Part shown: piece after piece, positions 24,496-32,627 of the stretch | Layout of the letters: every line of letters begins with the position of its first letter | How positions within the stretch are numbered: position 1 is the first letter of the stretch | Assembly: GCA_031273925.1 (NCBI GenBank) | Contig: JAISQW010000002.1 | Coordinates: 1-61,430 of the forward strand | DNA: 61,430 nt | From: Endomicrobium sp. | Lineage (GTDB): Bacteria > Elusimicrobiota > Endomicrobiia > Endomicrobiales > Endomicrobiaceae | Direction of reading: 5' to 3' | Notes under the pieces: generated by a model | Seen by the model: only the letters and a program-made list of their open reading frames with translations | The model's database searches: none | Told to the model about the DNA's origin: nothing | Position numbers and translations under genes: made by a program

Positions 24496-25971
24496 ATGAA
24501 AAAAAAATTGTGTTTGAGTCAATTTAAAACTCCGTTATTTGATACTCTTTTAGCTCATGCTAAAAGAGACGTTGTTTCTTTTCATTGTCCAGGTCATAAA
24601 AATGGTAGAAGTATTGATAAAGTTTTAAAAGATTATACTGGTGATGGAGTTTATAAGTTTGATGTAACTGTTTTTGATGAAGTTGATTCATTACATGATC
24701 CAATTGGACCTATAAGACGAGCACAAGAACTTATGGCACAGGCTTATGGTGTAAAATATTCTTTTTTTTTAGTGAATGGTACCTCAGTTGGAAATATAGC
24801 TATGTTTCTTGCAGCATGTGATTCTGGTGATTCAATAATAGTGTCAAGAAATTCACATAAATCTGTTATATCAGGAATAATTCTTTCAGGTGTTTGGCCA
24901 ATTTGGATTCAACCAAAGATTGATCAAAATTTAGATTTAATTTTTAATACAACTTACGAACAAATTAAAGATGCATTAGATAAATATCCAGAAGCAAAAG
25001 GTGTATTTATTACAAGTCCAACATATAATGGAGTTGCCACTGGATTAAATAAAATTGTCAATTTATGTCATAAAAGAAATAAAATAGTGTTGGTTGATGA
25101 AGCACATGGAGCACATTTGCATTTTAATGAGCAACTACCAGAATCTGCAGTAGAGACTGATGCTGATTTATGTGTACAATCAACACATAAGATTTTATCA
25201 GCTATATCACAAGGATCAGTATTGCATTTTAACTCAAAACTCATTGAGTTTAATAGAGTTAAAAAAGTAGTTTCAATGCTTCAAACTACAAGCCCAAGTT
25301 ATTTAACGCTTGCTACTCTTGATTTAGCAAGAAGACAGGTGTTTTTATATGGTAGAGAAAATTTTAATAAAATTATAAAAATTGCAGAATATGGACGTTC
25401 ATATATAAATAATAATATACAGACAATGAAATGTTTTACGCGCAAAGAAGTTCAAAAATTAGGTTTTGACTTAGATGTTACAAAGTTAACTATAAATGTT
25501 ACAAAAACAGGTCTTTCTGGTTATGAAATAGAAAAAATTTTGGCAAAAAAGTACAATGTCCAGCTTGACTATGCAGATTTGTTCAATTTGGTTGCAATTA
25601 TGGGTGAAGGATCTAATAAATCAGATGTTGAAATTTTGGTAAAGGCTCTTGAAAGTATTAGCAGAAAATATCATGGTGAACAGAAAAATTGGATACTTAA
25701 AATACCATCACTTGCCACTGAAATGGTTATGATGCCAAGGGAAGTATTTCTTTCAAATAAAACTAAAAGTATTAGTTTAAAAAAAGCTGTAGGACATGTT
25801 GCTGCACAGACACTTACACCTTATCCTCCTGGTATCCCAATTGTTATTCCAGGAGAAAGAATCACACAAGAAATACGTGATTATCTTATGGATATGTCTG
25901 CAAAGGATATAAGAATAAGTGGTCAAGAAACTGAGATGTTAAAAACAGTAAAAGTTTTTACAAGTCAGTAG
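24496..25971 (+). CDS. speA: Orn/Lys/Arg decarboxylase (biosynthetic arginine decarboxylase type)
   Basis: A 491-residue fold-I PLP decarboxylase of the compact Bacillus SpeA-like type. FHCPGHKNG (29-37), VDSLHDPIGPI, FLVNGTSVGN, the cofactor DEAHGAH (201-207), the PLP lysine in STHK (K232) and the C-terminal PYPPGIPIVIPGE are all present. Products would be agmatine, cadaverine or putrescine. Arginine is my preferred substrate by family, but lysine or ornithine cannot be excluded. ATG 24496 is used because frames starting earlier run into tRNA-Val. A 10-bp perfect inverted repeat lies at 24545-24568. dksA-like follows after 9 bp. Confidence 0.85.
   Translation: MKKKLCLSQFKTPLFDTLLAHAKRDVVSFHCPGHKNGRSIDKVLKDYTGDGVYKFDVTVFDEVDSLHDPIGPIRRAQELMAQAYGVKYSFFLVNGTSVGNIAMFLAACDSGDSIIVSRNSHKSVISGIILSGVWPIWIQPKIDQNLDLIFNTTYEQIKDALDKYPEAKGVFITSPTYNGVATGLNKIVNLCHKRNKIVLVDEAHGAHLHFNEQLPESAVETDADLCVQSTHKILSAISQGSVLHFNSKLIEFNRVKKVVSMLQTTSPSYLTLATLDLARRQVFLYGRENFNKIIKIAEYGRSYINNNIQTMKCFTRKEVQKLGFDLDVTKLTINVTKTGLSGYEIEKILAKKYNVQLDYADLFNLVAIMGEGSNKSDVEILVKALESISRKYHGEQKNWILKIPSLATEMVMMPREVFLSNKTKSISLKKAVGHVAAQTLTPYPPGIPIVIPGERITQEIRDYLMDMSAKDIRISGQETEMLKTVKVFTSQ
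24545..24568. repeat. Perfect inverted repeat inside the decarboxylase gene
   Basis: CTCTTTTAGC (24545-24554), spacer TCAT, and GCTAAAAGAG (24559-24568). It is in coding sequence about 50 bp from the start codon. Confidence 0.9.
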
Positions 25972-25980
25972 GGAAAAAAA

Positions 25981-26349
25981 ATGAATAAAAAAAATATAAT
26001 GAACTTCAAAAAAATACTTATACAAAAAAAAACTGAAATTTTGAATAAAACAAATAATATTGAAATGGAAATTAATACTGGATTAAATATTAGTTGTGGC
26101 GATGAAATAGATACAGCAAGTCAAAACAGTACAAAGGAAATTTATTTTGAACTTATTGAAAATGAGAGAGTAATTCTCAATAGTATAAACGATGCTTTAA
26201 TAAAAATAGAAAAAAATACCTATGCTAAGTGTGAAAACTGTAATAATATTATTCCAATAGAAAGATTAAAAGCAATTCCGTGGACAAAATATTGTATTAA
26301 ATGTCAAGAAAAATTAGAAAACCCAAAAAAAAGGCTTAGAAGATGTTAG
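25981..26349 (+). CDS. TraR/DksA-type zinc-finger regulator
   Basis: A 122-residue protein with an N-terminal helical part and a C-terminal DksA/TraR zinc finger: C84-X2-C87 (CENC) and C105-X2-C108 (CIKC), with IPIERLKAIPWTKYC between. DksA proteins bind RNA polymerase through the secondary channel and mediate stringent control. The acidic coiled-coil tip here is GDEIDTAS, close to but not identical to the canonical DxxDxA. It starts 9 bp after the decarboxylase and overlaps mscS by 7 bp, so the three are one operon. Confidence 0.82.
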   Translation: MNKKNIMNFKKILIQKKTEILNKTNNIEMEINTGLNISCGDEIDTASQNSTKEIYFELIENERVILNSINDALIKIEKNTYAKCENCNNIIPIERLKAIPWTKYCIKCQEKLENPKKRLRRC

Positions 26350-27419
26350 ATTTTTTATTCAAAATAATTCATACTTTTTTCACAACTTTTAAATTTTGGA
26401 TTAGAAGTGTATTGTTATTTGTATTTATATTATCTATTGGTTTTATTGTGAAAAAATATGTTGCAAAAGAAGTTAGAAATGTATTTATAAAAATTGGACT
26501 TGTTTTACCAGAAAGTATGTCCACTATTTTTAGTGGATATGTTTCATTTTGGTTTTTTCTTATGGCTTTATATACAGTTACTTTAAAATTATCAATAAAT
26601 AAAACATATCCAATTATATGGAAATTTTTTTATGGTATTTTTGCATTTTCAATAGTTATTTTAGTTGCATTAATTATTTCAAGATTATTTAGAAACTATA
26701 TTCATGAAAAAATAGGATCAAATATAATAAAGTTTAGCATAATATTCATTGGATTAATATTGATATTAAATCAAGCTGGAATAAAGTTAACTCCTATTTT
26801 TACAGCACTAGGAATAAGTTCAGCTGCTATAGCCTTAGCTCTTCAAGATACTCTCGCAAATTTTTTTGCAGGGATAAATATTCTTGCTAATAAACGAATT
26901 TCAAAAAATGACTACATAAAAATTGACTCAGGGTATGAAGGAACAGTAATTGAACTTAACTGGAGGACAACACTTATTAGAGAAATTTCAAATGCTATTA
27001 TTATTGTCCCTAACTCTAAGATATCATCTTCAATAGTGACAAGTTTTCAATATCAAAGATCAGAAATTATGACATCTATTAGATGTGGAGTAGCATATGG
27101 TAGTAATTTAGATCACGTTGAAAAAGTTGCAAAAATGGCTACTCAGGAAGTAATAGATAAATATGAAAATTTTATAAAAACTTATACTCCTACAGTTAGA
27201 TTTACAGGTTTTTCAGATTCTTCAATAAATTTTGCTTTGTTTTTTAAAATCAAAGATATTTACTCTAAAATTTATTTACAAAGTGAGGTATTAAAAAACT
27301 TATATAAAAAATTTAACGAAGAAAGAATAGAGATACCATTTCCACAAATGGTTGTTAAATTAGCAAATAAACAAGAAAATATAAATATTTTGGAAAAACA
27401 AATCCGGGGCGTAGCTTAG
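26343..27419 (+). CDS. mscS: Small-conductance mechanosensitive channel, MscS family
   Basis: A 358-residue inner-membrane channel that opens under membrane tension during osmotic downshock. Four N-terminal hydrophobic segments precede the pore helix and beta domain: ALGISSAAIALALQDTLANF, FAGINILANKRI, GTVIELNWRTT and IIVPNSKISSS. It overlaps the dksA-like gene by 7 bp. The last five codons and the stop lie within tRNA-Pro, so the C-terminal IRGVA is partly encoded by tRNA sequence. A 7-bp inverted repeat (TCCACTA/TAGTGGA) lies at 26520-26537. Confidence 0.92.
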   Translation: MLDFLFKIIHTFFTTFKFWIRSVLLFVFILSIGFIVKKYVAKEVRNVFIKIGLVLPESMSTIFSGYVSFWFFLMALYTVTLKLSINKTYPIIWKFFYGIFAFSIVILVALIISRLFRNYIHEKIGSNIIKFSIIFIGLILILNQAGIKLTPIFTALGISSAAIALALQDTLANFFAGINILANKRISKNDYIKIDSGYEGTVIELNWRTTLIREISNAIIIVPNSKISSSIVTSFQYQRSEIMTSIRCGVAYGSNLDHVEKVAKMATQEVIDKYENFIKTYTPTVRFTGFSDSSINFALFFKIKDIYSKIYLQSEVLKNLYKKFNEERIEIPFPQMVVKLANKQENINILEKQIRGVA

Positions 27420-27479
27420 ATGGTGCAGAGCACTCGGTTCGGGACCGTGAGATCACTGGTTCAAATCCAGTCGCCCCGA
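27405..27479 (+). tRNA. tRNA-Pro, anticodon CGG
   Basis: A 75-nt cloverleaf: acceptor CGGGGCG/CGCCCCG, D arm GCTT/GAGC, anticodon loop TTCGGGA, T arm ACTGG-TTCAAAT-CCAGT, A73. The anticodon stem has one T-T mismatch. Its first 15 bases overlap the 3' end of mscS, which must therefore be cleaved when this tRNA matures from a common transcript. CCA is not encoded. Confidence 0.95.
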
Positions 27480-27511
27480 GAGTTCTAATTAGTTTTATTT
27501 TTATGCTTAAT

Positions 27512-27586
27512 GCCCTGATAGCTTAAATTGGATAAAGCAGATCCGTCCTAAGGATAAGATTGGAGGTTCAAGTCCTCTTCAGGGTA
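27512..27586 (+). tRNA. tRNA-Arg, anticodon CCT
   Basis: A 75-nt cloverleaf: acceptor GCCCTGA/TCAGGGT (G1-U72 wobble), D arm GCTT/AAGC, anticodon loop GTCCTAA, T arm GGAGG-TTCAAGT-CCTCT, A73. The outer anticodon-stem pair is a G-A mismatch. It lies 32 bp after tRNA-Pro. CCA is not encoded. Confidence 0.92.
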
Positions 27587-27637
27587 TGTAAAGTATTTTA
27601 TAACTTGTTAGCATATTATTGTACTACTAATTTAAAA

Positions 27638-28132
27638 TTATGGTGTTTGATTGATCAAAAAATTATTAAAATTTAATATTATGAATTCAATTTTTGCTTC
27701 TAAAAAAATTTTTTGAAACATGTTATCAGGGTATTTGATATGTGTTATAACTTTTTTTATTCCGGCATTTACCATAGCTTTTGCACATAGTATACACGGT
27801 GAATGAGTACAATAGAGAGTTGAATTTTTAATACTTATTCCGTGATAGCTACCTTGTATGATTGCGTTTTGTTCAGCATGGATCGCTCTACATATTTCGT
27901 GTTTTTGCCCTGATGGTATGTTTAATTTATTTCTTAAACAACCAAGGTCAAAACAATCTTTGGTTCCTGTTGCTGCTCCATTATATCCAGTTGTTAATAT
28001 TTTTTTATCTTTTATAATAACTGTACCTATATGGTGACGTATACAGGTTGATCTTTCAGCAACAAGCCACGCTAGTTTCATAAAATATTCGTCCCATGAT
28101 GGGCGACGGCTATATATTTTGTTTTTACTCAT
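27638..28132 (-). CDS. Deoxycytidylate (dCMP) deaminase
   Basis: A 164-residue zinc-dependent deaminase of the ComEB/dCMP deaminase type. It shows RPSWDEYFMKLAWLVAERS, the conserved GYNGAATGTKDC loop, the catalytic HAEQNAI motif and the zinc site SPCILCAKAMVNAGI. It makes dUMP for thymidylate synthesis. The gene is on the reverse strand, divergent from glyQ with about 80 bp between the start codons. Confidence 0.92.
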   Translation of the reverse strand: MSKNKIYSRRPSWDEYFMKLAWLVAERSTCIRHHIGTVIIKDKKILTTGYNGAATGTKDCFDLGCLRNKLNIPSGQKHEICRAIHAEQNAIIQGSYHGISIKNSTLYCTHSPCILCAKAMVNAGIKKVITHIKYPDNMFQKIFLEAKIEFIILNFNNFLINQTP

Positions 28133-28215
28133 ATTATATATTCAACTAAAAAAAATATAATTGTGTCAATGTGTTTTTTGATATAATTTATTTCATGTAT
28201 AATTTTAAGGTGTAT

Positions 28216-29076
28216 ATGAACTTACAAAATACTATTATGATCTTAAAGAAGTATTGGGCAGCACAAGGATGTCTTATATTAGAGTCATACGATTTAGAAA
28301 AAGGTGCTGGTACATTTAATCCTGCGACATTTTTACGTTCTCTTGGACCAGAGCAATGGAATGCTGCTTATGTCGAACTTTCTAGGAGACCAATTGATGG
28401 AAGATACAGTAAAAATACTAACAGATTACAGTCTTATTATCAATTTCAAGTTATTATGAAACCTGCTCCTAAAAATATTCAGCAAATATATTTAAAAAGT
28501 TTGAAAACTATAAATCTTGACCATAAGAAACATGATATAAAATTTGTTGATGATAATTGGGAATCTCCAACTTTAGGTGCATGTGGTGTAGGATGGGAAG
28601 TATGGATTGATGGTATGGAAGTAACACAATTTACATATTTTCAACAAATCGGAGGAATTATATTGGATCCAATTTCTGTTGAAATTACATATGGTATAGA
28701 AAGACTTGCAATGCACATTCAAAATAAAGATAATATTTATGATTTAAATTGGAATGATAAATTAACTTACAGAGATATATATTTTGAAAACGAAAAACAA
28801 TGGTCAATTTATAATTTTGAAAAATCAAATATTGACATGTTAAAACAACATTTTATAAATTGGGAAACTGAAGCTAAAATACTTATTTATGATGGACATA
28901 TTTATCCAGCTTATGATGCAGTTATAAAATGTTCTCATTTATTTAATTTACTAGAAGCAAGAAAAATTTTTTCTGTTTCAGAAAGAATTGATTATATTTT
29001 AAGAATAAGATCAATTGCTAAACTAGTTGCTGAAAAATATTTAAGGTTAGTTTTGAAAAATAAGAAAAATAAATAA
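28216..29076 (+). CDS. glyQ: Glycyl-tRNA synthetase alpha subunit
   Basis: A 286-residue catalytic subunit of the heterotetrameric bacterial Gly[45 protein letters not shown] and [18 protein letters not shown]-type motifs align from the N-terminus with E. coli GlyQ. ATG 28216 gives the correct N-terminal length and is preceded by TAAGGTG. ATGs at 28171 and 28195 would add residues not found in the family. glyS follows after 44 bp. A small AAATAAA-ACA-TTTATTT hairpin followed by T's (29071-29092) lies between the two and overlaps the glyQ stop. Confidence 0.95.
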   Translation: MNLQNTIMILKKYWAAQGCLILESYDLEKGAGTFNPATFLRSLGPEQWNAAYVELSRRPIDGRYSKNTNRLQSYYQFQVIMKPAPKNIQQIYLKSLKTINLDHKKHDIKFVDDNWESPTLGACGVGWEVWIDGMEVTQFTYFQQIGGIILDPISVEITYGIERLAMHIQNKDNIYDLNWNDKLTYRDIYFENEKQWSIYNFEKSNIDMLKQHFINWETEAKILIYDGHIYPAYDAVIKCSHLFNLLEARKIFSVSERIDYILRIRSIAKLVAEKYLRLVLKNKKNK

Positions 29077-29120
29077 AACATTTATTTTTTTTGATACTAA
29101 AACATAGTTAACTATCAAAT

Positions 29121-31220
29121 ATGAAAGACGCTTTGCTTGAAATATATACAGAAGAAATTCCACCATTATGTATTGAATTAGCATTAAAACAAATGGAAAA
29201 TATTGCTTCTAAGATTTTTTTTGATTCAAATTTGCAATATAGAGTCATTGAAAAATATGGAACTTCAAGAAGACTTGTACTAATAATTAAAAAACTTTGT
29301 GAAATAAGCAAAGGTTTCACAAAATGTGTTTTGGGCCCACCATTGAGAATATCTTTAGACTCTAAAAAAAAATATACACATATAGCTATTGAATTCGTAA
29401 AAAAAAATAAAATAACTTTCAAAGAACTTGGTATAAAAAAGACACGAAGTGGAGAATTTCTATTTTTCATTAAAAAAATTAAAGGAATTAAAACTGAAAA
29501 GCTTTTAGCTACAATATTCCCTGATATAATAAAAAATATAAATTTTCCTAAAACAATGATATGGGAAAGCAGTAGATTTGAATTTGTAAGACCTATAAGA
29601 AACATTTTGGCAATTTATGGGCACAAAAAGGTAAAATTTAGAATTGCTGACGTGAATTCATTAAATCAAACAATAATATCTTGTAACTATAAAAATAAAA
29701 AAATAAGAATAGACTCTGTTGAGAAATATATTTCTGTAATGAGAGATAAATATGTAATAATTAATCAAAATGAAAGAAAAGAAAAACTTAAAATATCTAT
29801 TCAAACAGTTGCTAATAGAATAGGATTAGCAGTGTTTGATAATTTTCTCATTAATTATGTAAATTATCTTGTTGAATATCCTTCAGCTATTCTTTGTACC
29901 TTTAATAAAAGGTATCTTACCTTACCATTTGAAATACTTGAAATATGTATCAAAAAAAAACAGAAATGTTTTTTTGTCAATGATAAATGTAATAGATTAT
30001 CTAATTATTTTATAGCTATAAAAAATGGTATTTCAGAACATCAAGATAAAAATATTAAAATTGGTTACGAAAAAGTTGTTGCAGCACGGCTTGCAGATGC
30101 TGAGCTTTTTTATCAAAATGATTTAAGAAATGGAATTAATGTTAATGCGCAGAAACTCAAAAAAATGGTTTTTCAAAAAGAAATTGGAACAATTTATGAT
30201 AAAATAGAACGTATTAAATGTATAGCTAATTTATTTAATGAAAAATTAAATATGCATATAGATAAATTATTACTTGAAAAAATAATAATGTTTTCAAAAA
30301 TTGATTTAGCAAGTGAAATAGTTTTTGAATATCCTGAACTTCAAGGAATAATTGGAAAAATTTACGCCTTAAAATTAGGTGAAAGTCTTGAATTTGCAGA
30401 AGCTATAGAACAACATTACTGGCCATTGACTGCTTCAGGGTCACTTCCTATAAGCAAGTTGGCTTCACTTATATCATTGTCTGATAAACTTGACACTTTA
30501 GTGTCAAGTTTATCATTAGAACTTGAATTTTCTAGTTCTAATGATCCTCATGGTATAAAAAGATTAGGTATTGGAGTTGCAAGAATTATAATGAGGGATT
30601 TTAAAGATCAAGATTTAACAAATATTATTTTTAAAATTGTTGAATTTTTACCAAAAAATTTTATAAAAAAAATTGACACAAAAATTGTAAAAGAAAAACT
30701 TATTAATTTTTTATGGCAAAGAATAGAAAATATTCTAAAATTAGAAGGATATACATTTTCCGAAATTAAAACTGTTATTAATAACAATAGATTTGATCAA
30801 TTAAAATCTCCTGGTTTATTGTATTTGAAACTTTTTGCTTTACGTAAAGCAATGGCAAAACCAAATTTCAATTCTATATTATCTGCATTTAAAAGAATAA
30901 ATAATATATTAAATAATAAAAATAAAGTAAAAAATGAAATGTCTTTACATGTAGTAAATGAACTTTTACTTATTGAAGAAGCTGAAAAGATTCTTTTTTT
31001 TACTGTAAAAGGGTTAGAAATTAAAATAATGAATTATATATCAAAAAATGAATATGAGAAAATTTTTGATGAAATGTCAAAAATATCTATTTTAGTGAAT
31101 ATTTTTTTTGAAAAAGTATTGGTAATGGTAAAAGATAAATCTATCAAATACAATAGATTATTTTTACTCAATTACATAAAAAATATATTTTCAAAATTTG
31201 TTGATTTATCATTTTTGTAA
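29121..31220 (+). CDS. glyS: Glycyl-tRNA synthetase beta subunit
   Basis: A 699-residue tRNA-binding subunit, the usual length. LLEIYTEEIPPLCIELAL at the N-terminus, MIWESSRFEFVRPIRN, VAARLADAELFYQNDLRNG, ASEIVFEYPELQGIIGKIYA and LSDKLDTLVSSLS are family motifs. The stretch encoding the last motif is a 34-base near-perfect palindrome (30482-30515). A second perfect 18-bp palindrome lies at 30835-30852. Neither interrupts the frame. Confidence 0.95.
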   Translation: MKDALLEIYTEEIPPLCIELALKQMENIASKIFFDSNLQYRVIEKYGTSRRLVLIIKKLCEISKGFTKCVLGPPLRISLDSKKKYTHIAIEFVKKNKITFKELGIKKTRSGEFLFFIKKIKGIKTEKLLATIFPDIIKNINFPKTMIWESSRFEFVRPIRNILAIYGHKKVKFRIADVNSLNQTIISCNYKNKKIRIDSVEKYISVMRDKYVIINQNERKEKLKISIQTVANRIGLAVFDNFLINYVNYLVEYPSAILCTFNKRYLTLPFEILEICIKKKQKCFFVNDKCNRLSNYFIAIKNGISEHQDKNIKIGYEKVVAARLADAELFYQNDLRNGINVNAQKLKKMVFQKEIGTIYDKIERIKCIANLFNEKLNMHIDKLLLEKIIMFSKIDLASEIVFEYPELQGIIGKIYALKLGESLEFAEAIEQHYWPLTASGSLPISKLASLISLSDKLDTLVSSLSLELEFSSSNDPHGIKRLGIGVARIIMRDFKDQDLTNIIFKIVEFLPKNFIKKIDTKIVKEKLINFLWQRIENILKLEGYTFSEIKTVINNNRFDQLKSPGLLYLKLFALRKAMAKPNFNSILSAFKRINNILNNKNKVKNEMSLHVVNELLLIEEAEKILFFTVKGLEIKIMNYISKNEYEKIFDEMSKISILVNIFFEKVLVMVKDKSIKYNRLFLLNYIKNIFSKFVDLSFL
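30482..30515. repeat. 16-bp perfect inverted repeat inside glyS
   Basis: The arm TGATAAACTTGACACT (30482-30497) is followed by a 2-base spacer (TT) and its exact reverse complement (30500-30515). It is the longest perfect inverted repeat I found in the window and encodes the conserved SDKLDTLVSSLS region. Confidence 0.97.
30835..30852. repeat. 18-bp perfect palindrome inside glyS
   Basis: TTGCTTTACGTAAAGCAA equals its own reverse complement. It lies in coding sequence for FALRKAM, 320 bp after the longer inverted repeat. Confidence 0.95.
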
Positions 31221-31355
31221 TAACAAGTATTATGAACAAGATAATCAAAAATTTAATATTTTTATGTGATATTTTAATGATAATATGATTTTTGTTATGT
31301 ATCTATAAATATTAATATTTTTGATATTTTTTTTGTAAAACATTAACAATTATTC

Positions 31356-31383
31356 TTGACATTACTTTAGATTTTTTTATAGT
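31356..31383 (+). promoter_or_regulatory. Strong sigma70-type promoter for carA
   Basis: A consensus TTGACA (31356-31361) and TATAGT (31378-31383) are separated by 16 bases, about 60 bp upstream of the carA start codon. It is the clearest promoter match in the window. A perfect palindrome follows directly and would cover the transcription start. Confidence 0.65.
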
Positions 31384-31384
31384 A

Positions 31385-31400
31385 TTCACCATATGGTGAA
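31385..31400. promoter_or_regulatory. 16-bp perfect palindrome, candidate operator of carA
   Basis: TTCACCATATGGTGAA is an exact palindrome that starts two bases after the -10 box of the carA promoter. A bound repressor would block initiation. It does not look like the ArgR or PurR boxes I know, so the regulator is unknown. Confidence 0.6.
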
Positions 31401-31442
31401 CAATTTTTTTGTTTTATGATTTATAATATAAAAGGTTTAAAA

Positions 31443-32585
31443 ATGAACAAAACCAAAAAACATAAAAAGTCAGAAGTATATAAGAGGTCATATCTCGAAC
31501 TTTCTAATGGTATGATTTTTGAGGGTAGAGCGATTGGAGCTGATGTGGTAGTGAGTGGTGAAATGGTTTTTAATACAGGTATGCTTGGGTATAGTGAAGT
31601 TATGACTGATCCTTCATATTTGGGTCAAATTCTTGTTTTTAGTTTTTATCTTGTAGGTAATTATGGTATACCTACAATTAAAAAAGGTTTTATGTCTATA
31701 GGACATGAAAGTTCTTCGATAAAAACACAGGGGATAATTGTTTCTGATATATATGATGATTGCTATCACCATGATGGCGATGTGTCTATTGAATACTGGA
31801 TGAAATGTCAAAATATTCCAGGGATTGCCGCTATAGATACTAGATATTTAATCCAAATAATAAGAGAAAATGAAAATATTTGTGGAAGAATTATTCCTGA
31901 AGCAGCAAATTTGCAAGATAAAAATAAGTTTGAATTTTTAAAAAATTTTAAAAATAATGAATATGTAGATCCATCAAAATTTAACTTAATGCCATCTATA
32001 TCAACTAAAAAGAAAATAAAAATGGGTATTGGCACAAAAAAAGTTGCTGTTATTGATTGTGGAGCAAAATGGAATATTTTAAGAATGCTTATCGAAAGAA
32101 AATGTGAAATAGAAATTTTGCCTTGGGATACGGACTTTTCTAGCGTTAAATGTGATGCTTGGATTATAAGTAATGGCCCAGGTGATCCAAGGAATACAGG
32201 AGATTTAGTTAATAGGATAAAAAAAGATATTTTAAATTTAGATAGTCCAGTTTTAGGAATATGTTTAGGACATCAACTTTTATCTTTAGCAGCAGGTGCT
32301 ATGACAGAAAAATTAAATCATGGCCATAGAAGTCATAATCAACCGATTTTTTCATTGCCAGATAGAAAAGCGTATATGTCGAGTCAGAATCATAGATATT
32401 CTGTTACAAAAAACTCAATAAAAAATGATTGGGAATTATGGTTTGAAAACGCTAACGACGGTTCTGTAGAAGGATTGAAACATAAAGAGAAGCCTTTTAT
32501 ATCAGTACAATTCCATCCTGAAGCATCAAGTGGACCAAATGACACAAGTTGGATTATGGATGAATTTGTTAAATTAATTAAGTAA
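31443..32585 (+). CDS. carA: Carbamoyl-phosphate synthase small (glutaminase) subunit
   Basis: A 380-residue subunit that hydrolyses glutamine and passes ammonia to CarB for pyrimidine and arginine synthesis. YLELSNGMIFEGRAIG and GYSEVMTDPSYLGQI mark the N-terminal domain. The class I glutamine amidotransferase domain shows SNGPGDPRN, the nucleophile in GICLGHQLLSLAAG and the FHPEASSGP triad residues. ATG 31443 is used, with AAAGG 7 bases upstream. An in-frame ATG at 31416 has no such site. The separation of carA and carB by an amino-acid permease gene is unusual. Confidence 0.95.
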   Translation: MNKTKKHKKSEVYKRSYLELSNGMIFEGRAIGADVVVSGEMVFNTGMLGYSEVMTDPSYLGQILVFSFYLVGNYGIPTIKKGFMSIGHESSSIKTQGIIVSDIYDDCYHHDGDVSIEYWMKCQNIPGIAAIDTRYLIQIIRENENICGRIIPEAANLQDKNKFEFLKNFKNNEYVDPSKFNLMPSISTKKKIKMGIGTKKVAVIDCGAKWNILRMLIERKCEIEILPWDTDFSSVKCDAWIISNGPGDPRNTGDLVNRIKKDILNLDSPVLGICLGHQLLSLAAGAMTEKLNHGHRSHNQPIFSLPDRKAYMSSQNHRYSVTKNSIKNDWELWFENANDGSVEGLKHKEKPFISVQFHPEASSGPNDTSWIMDEFVKLIK

Positions 32586-32627
32586 TTTATATATTTAATA
32601 TTACATTATTGAAAATTGGAGACTAAA

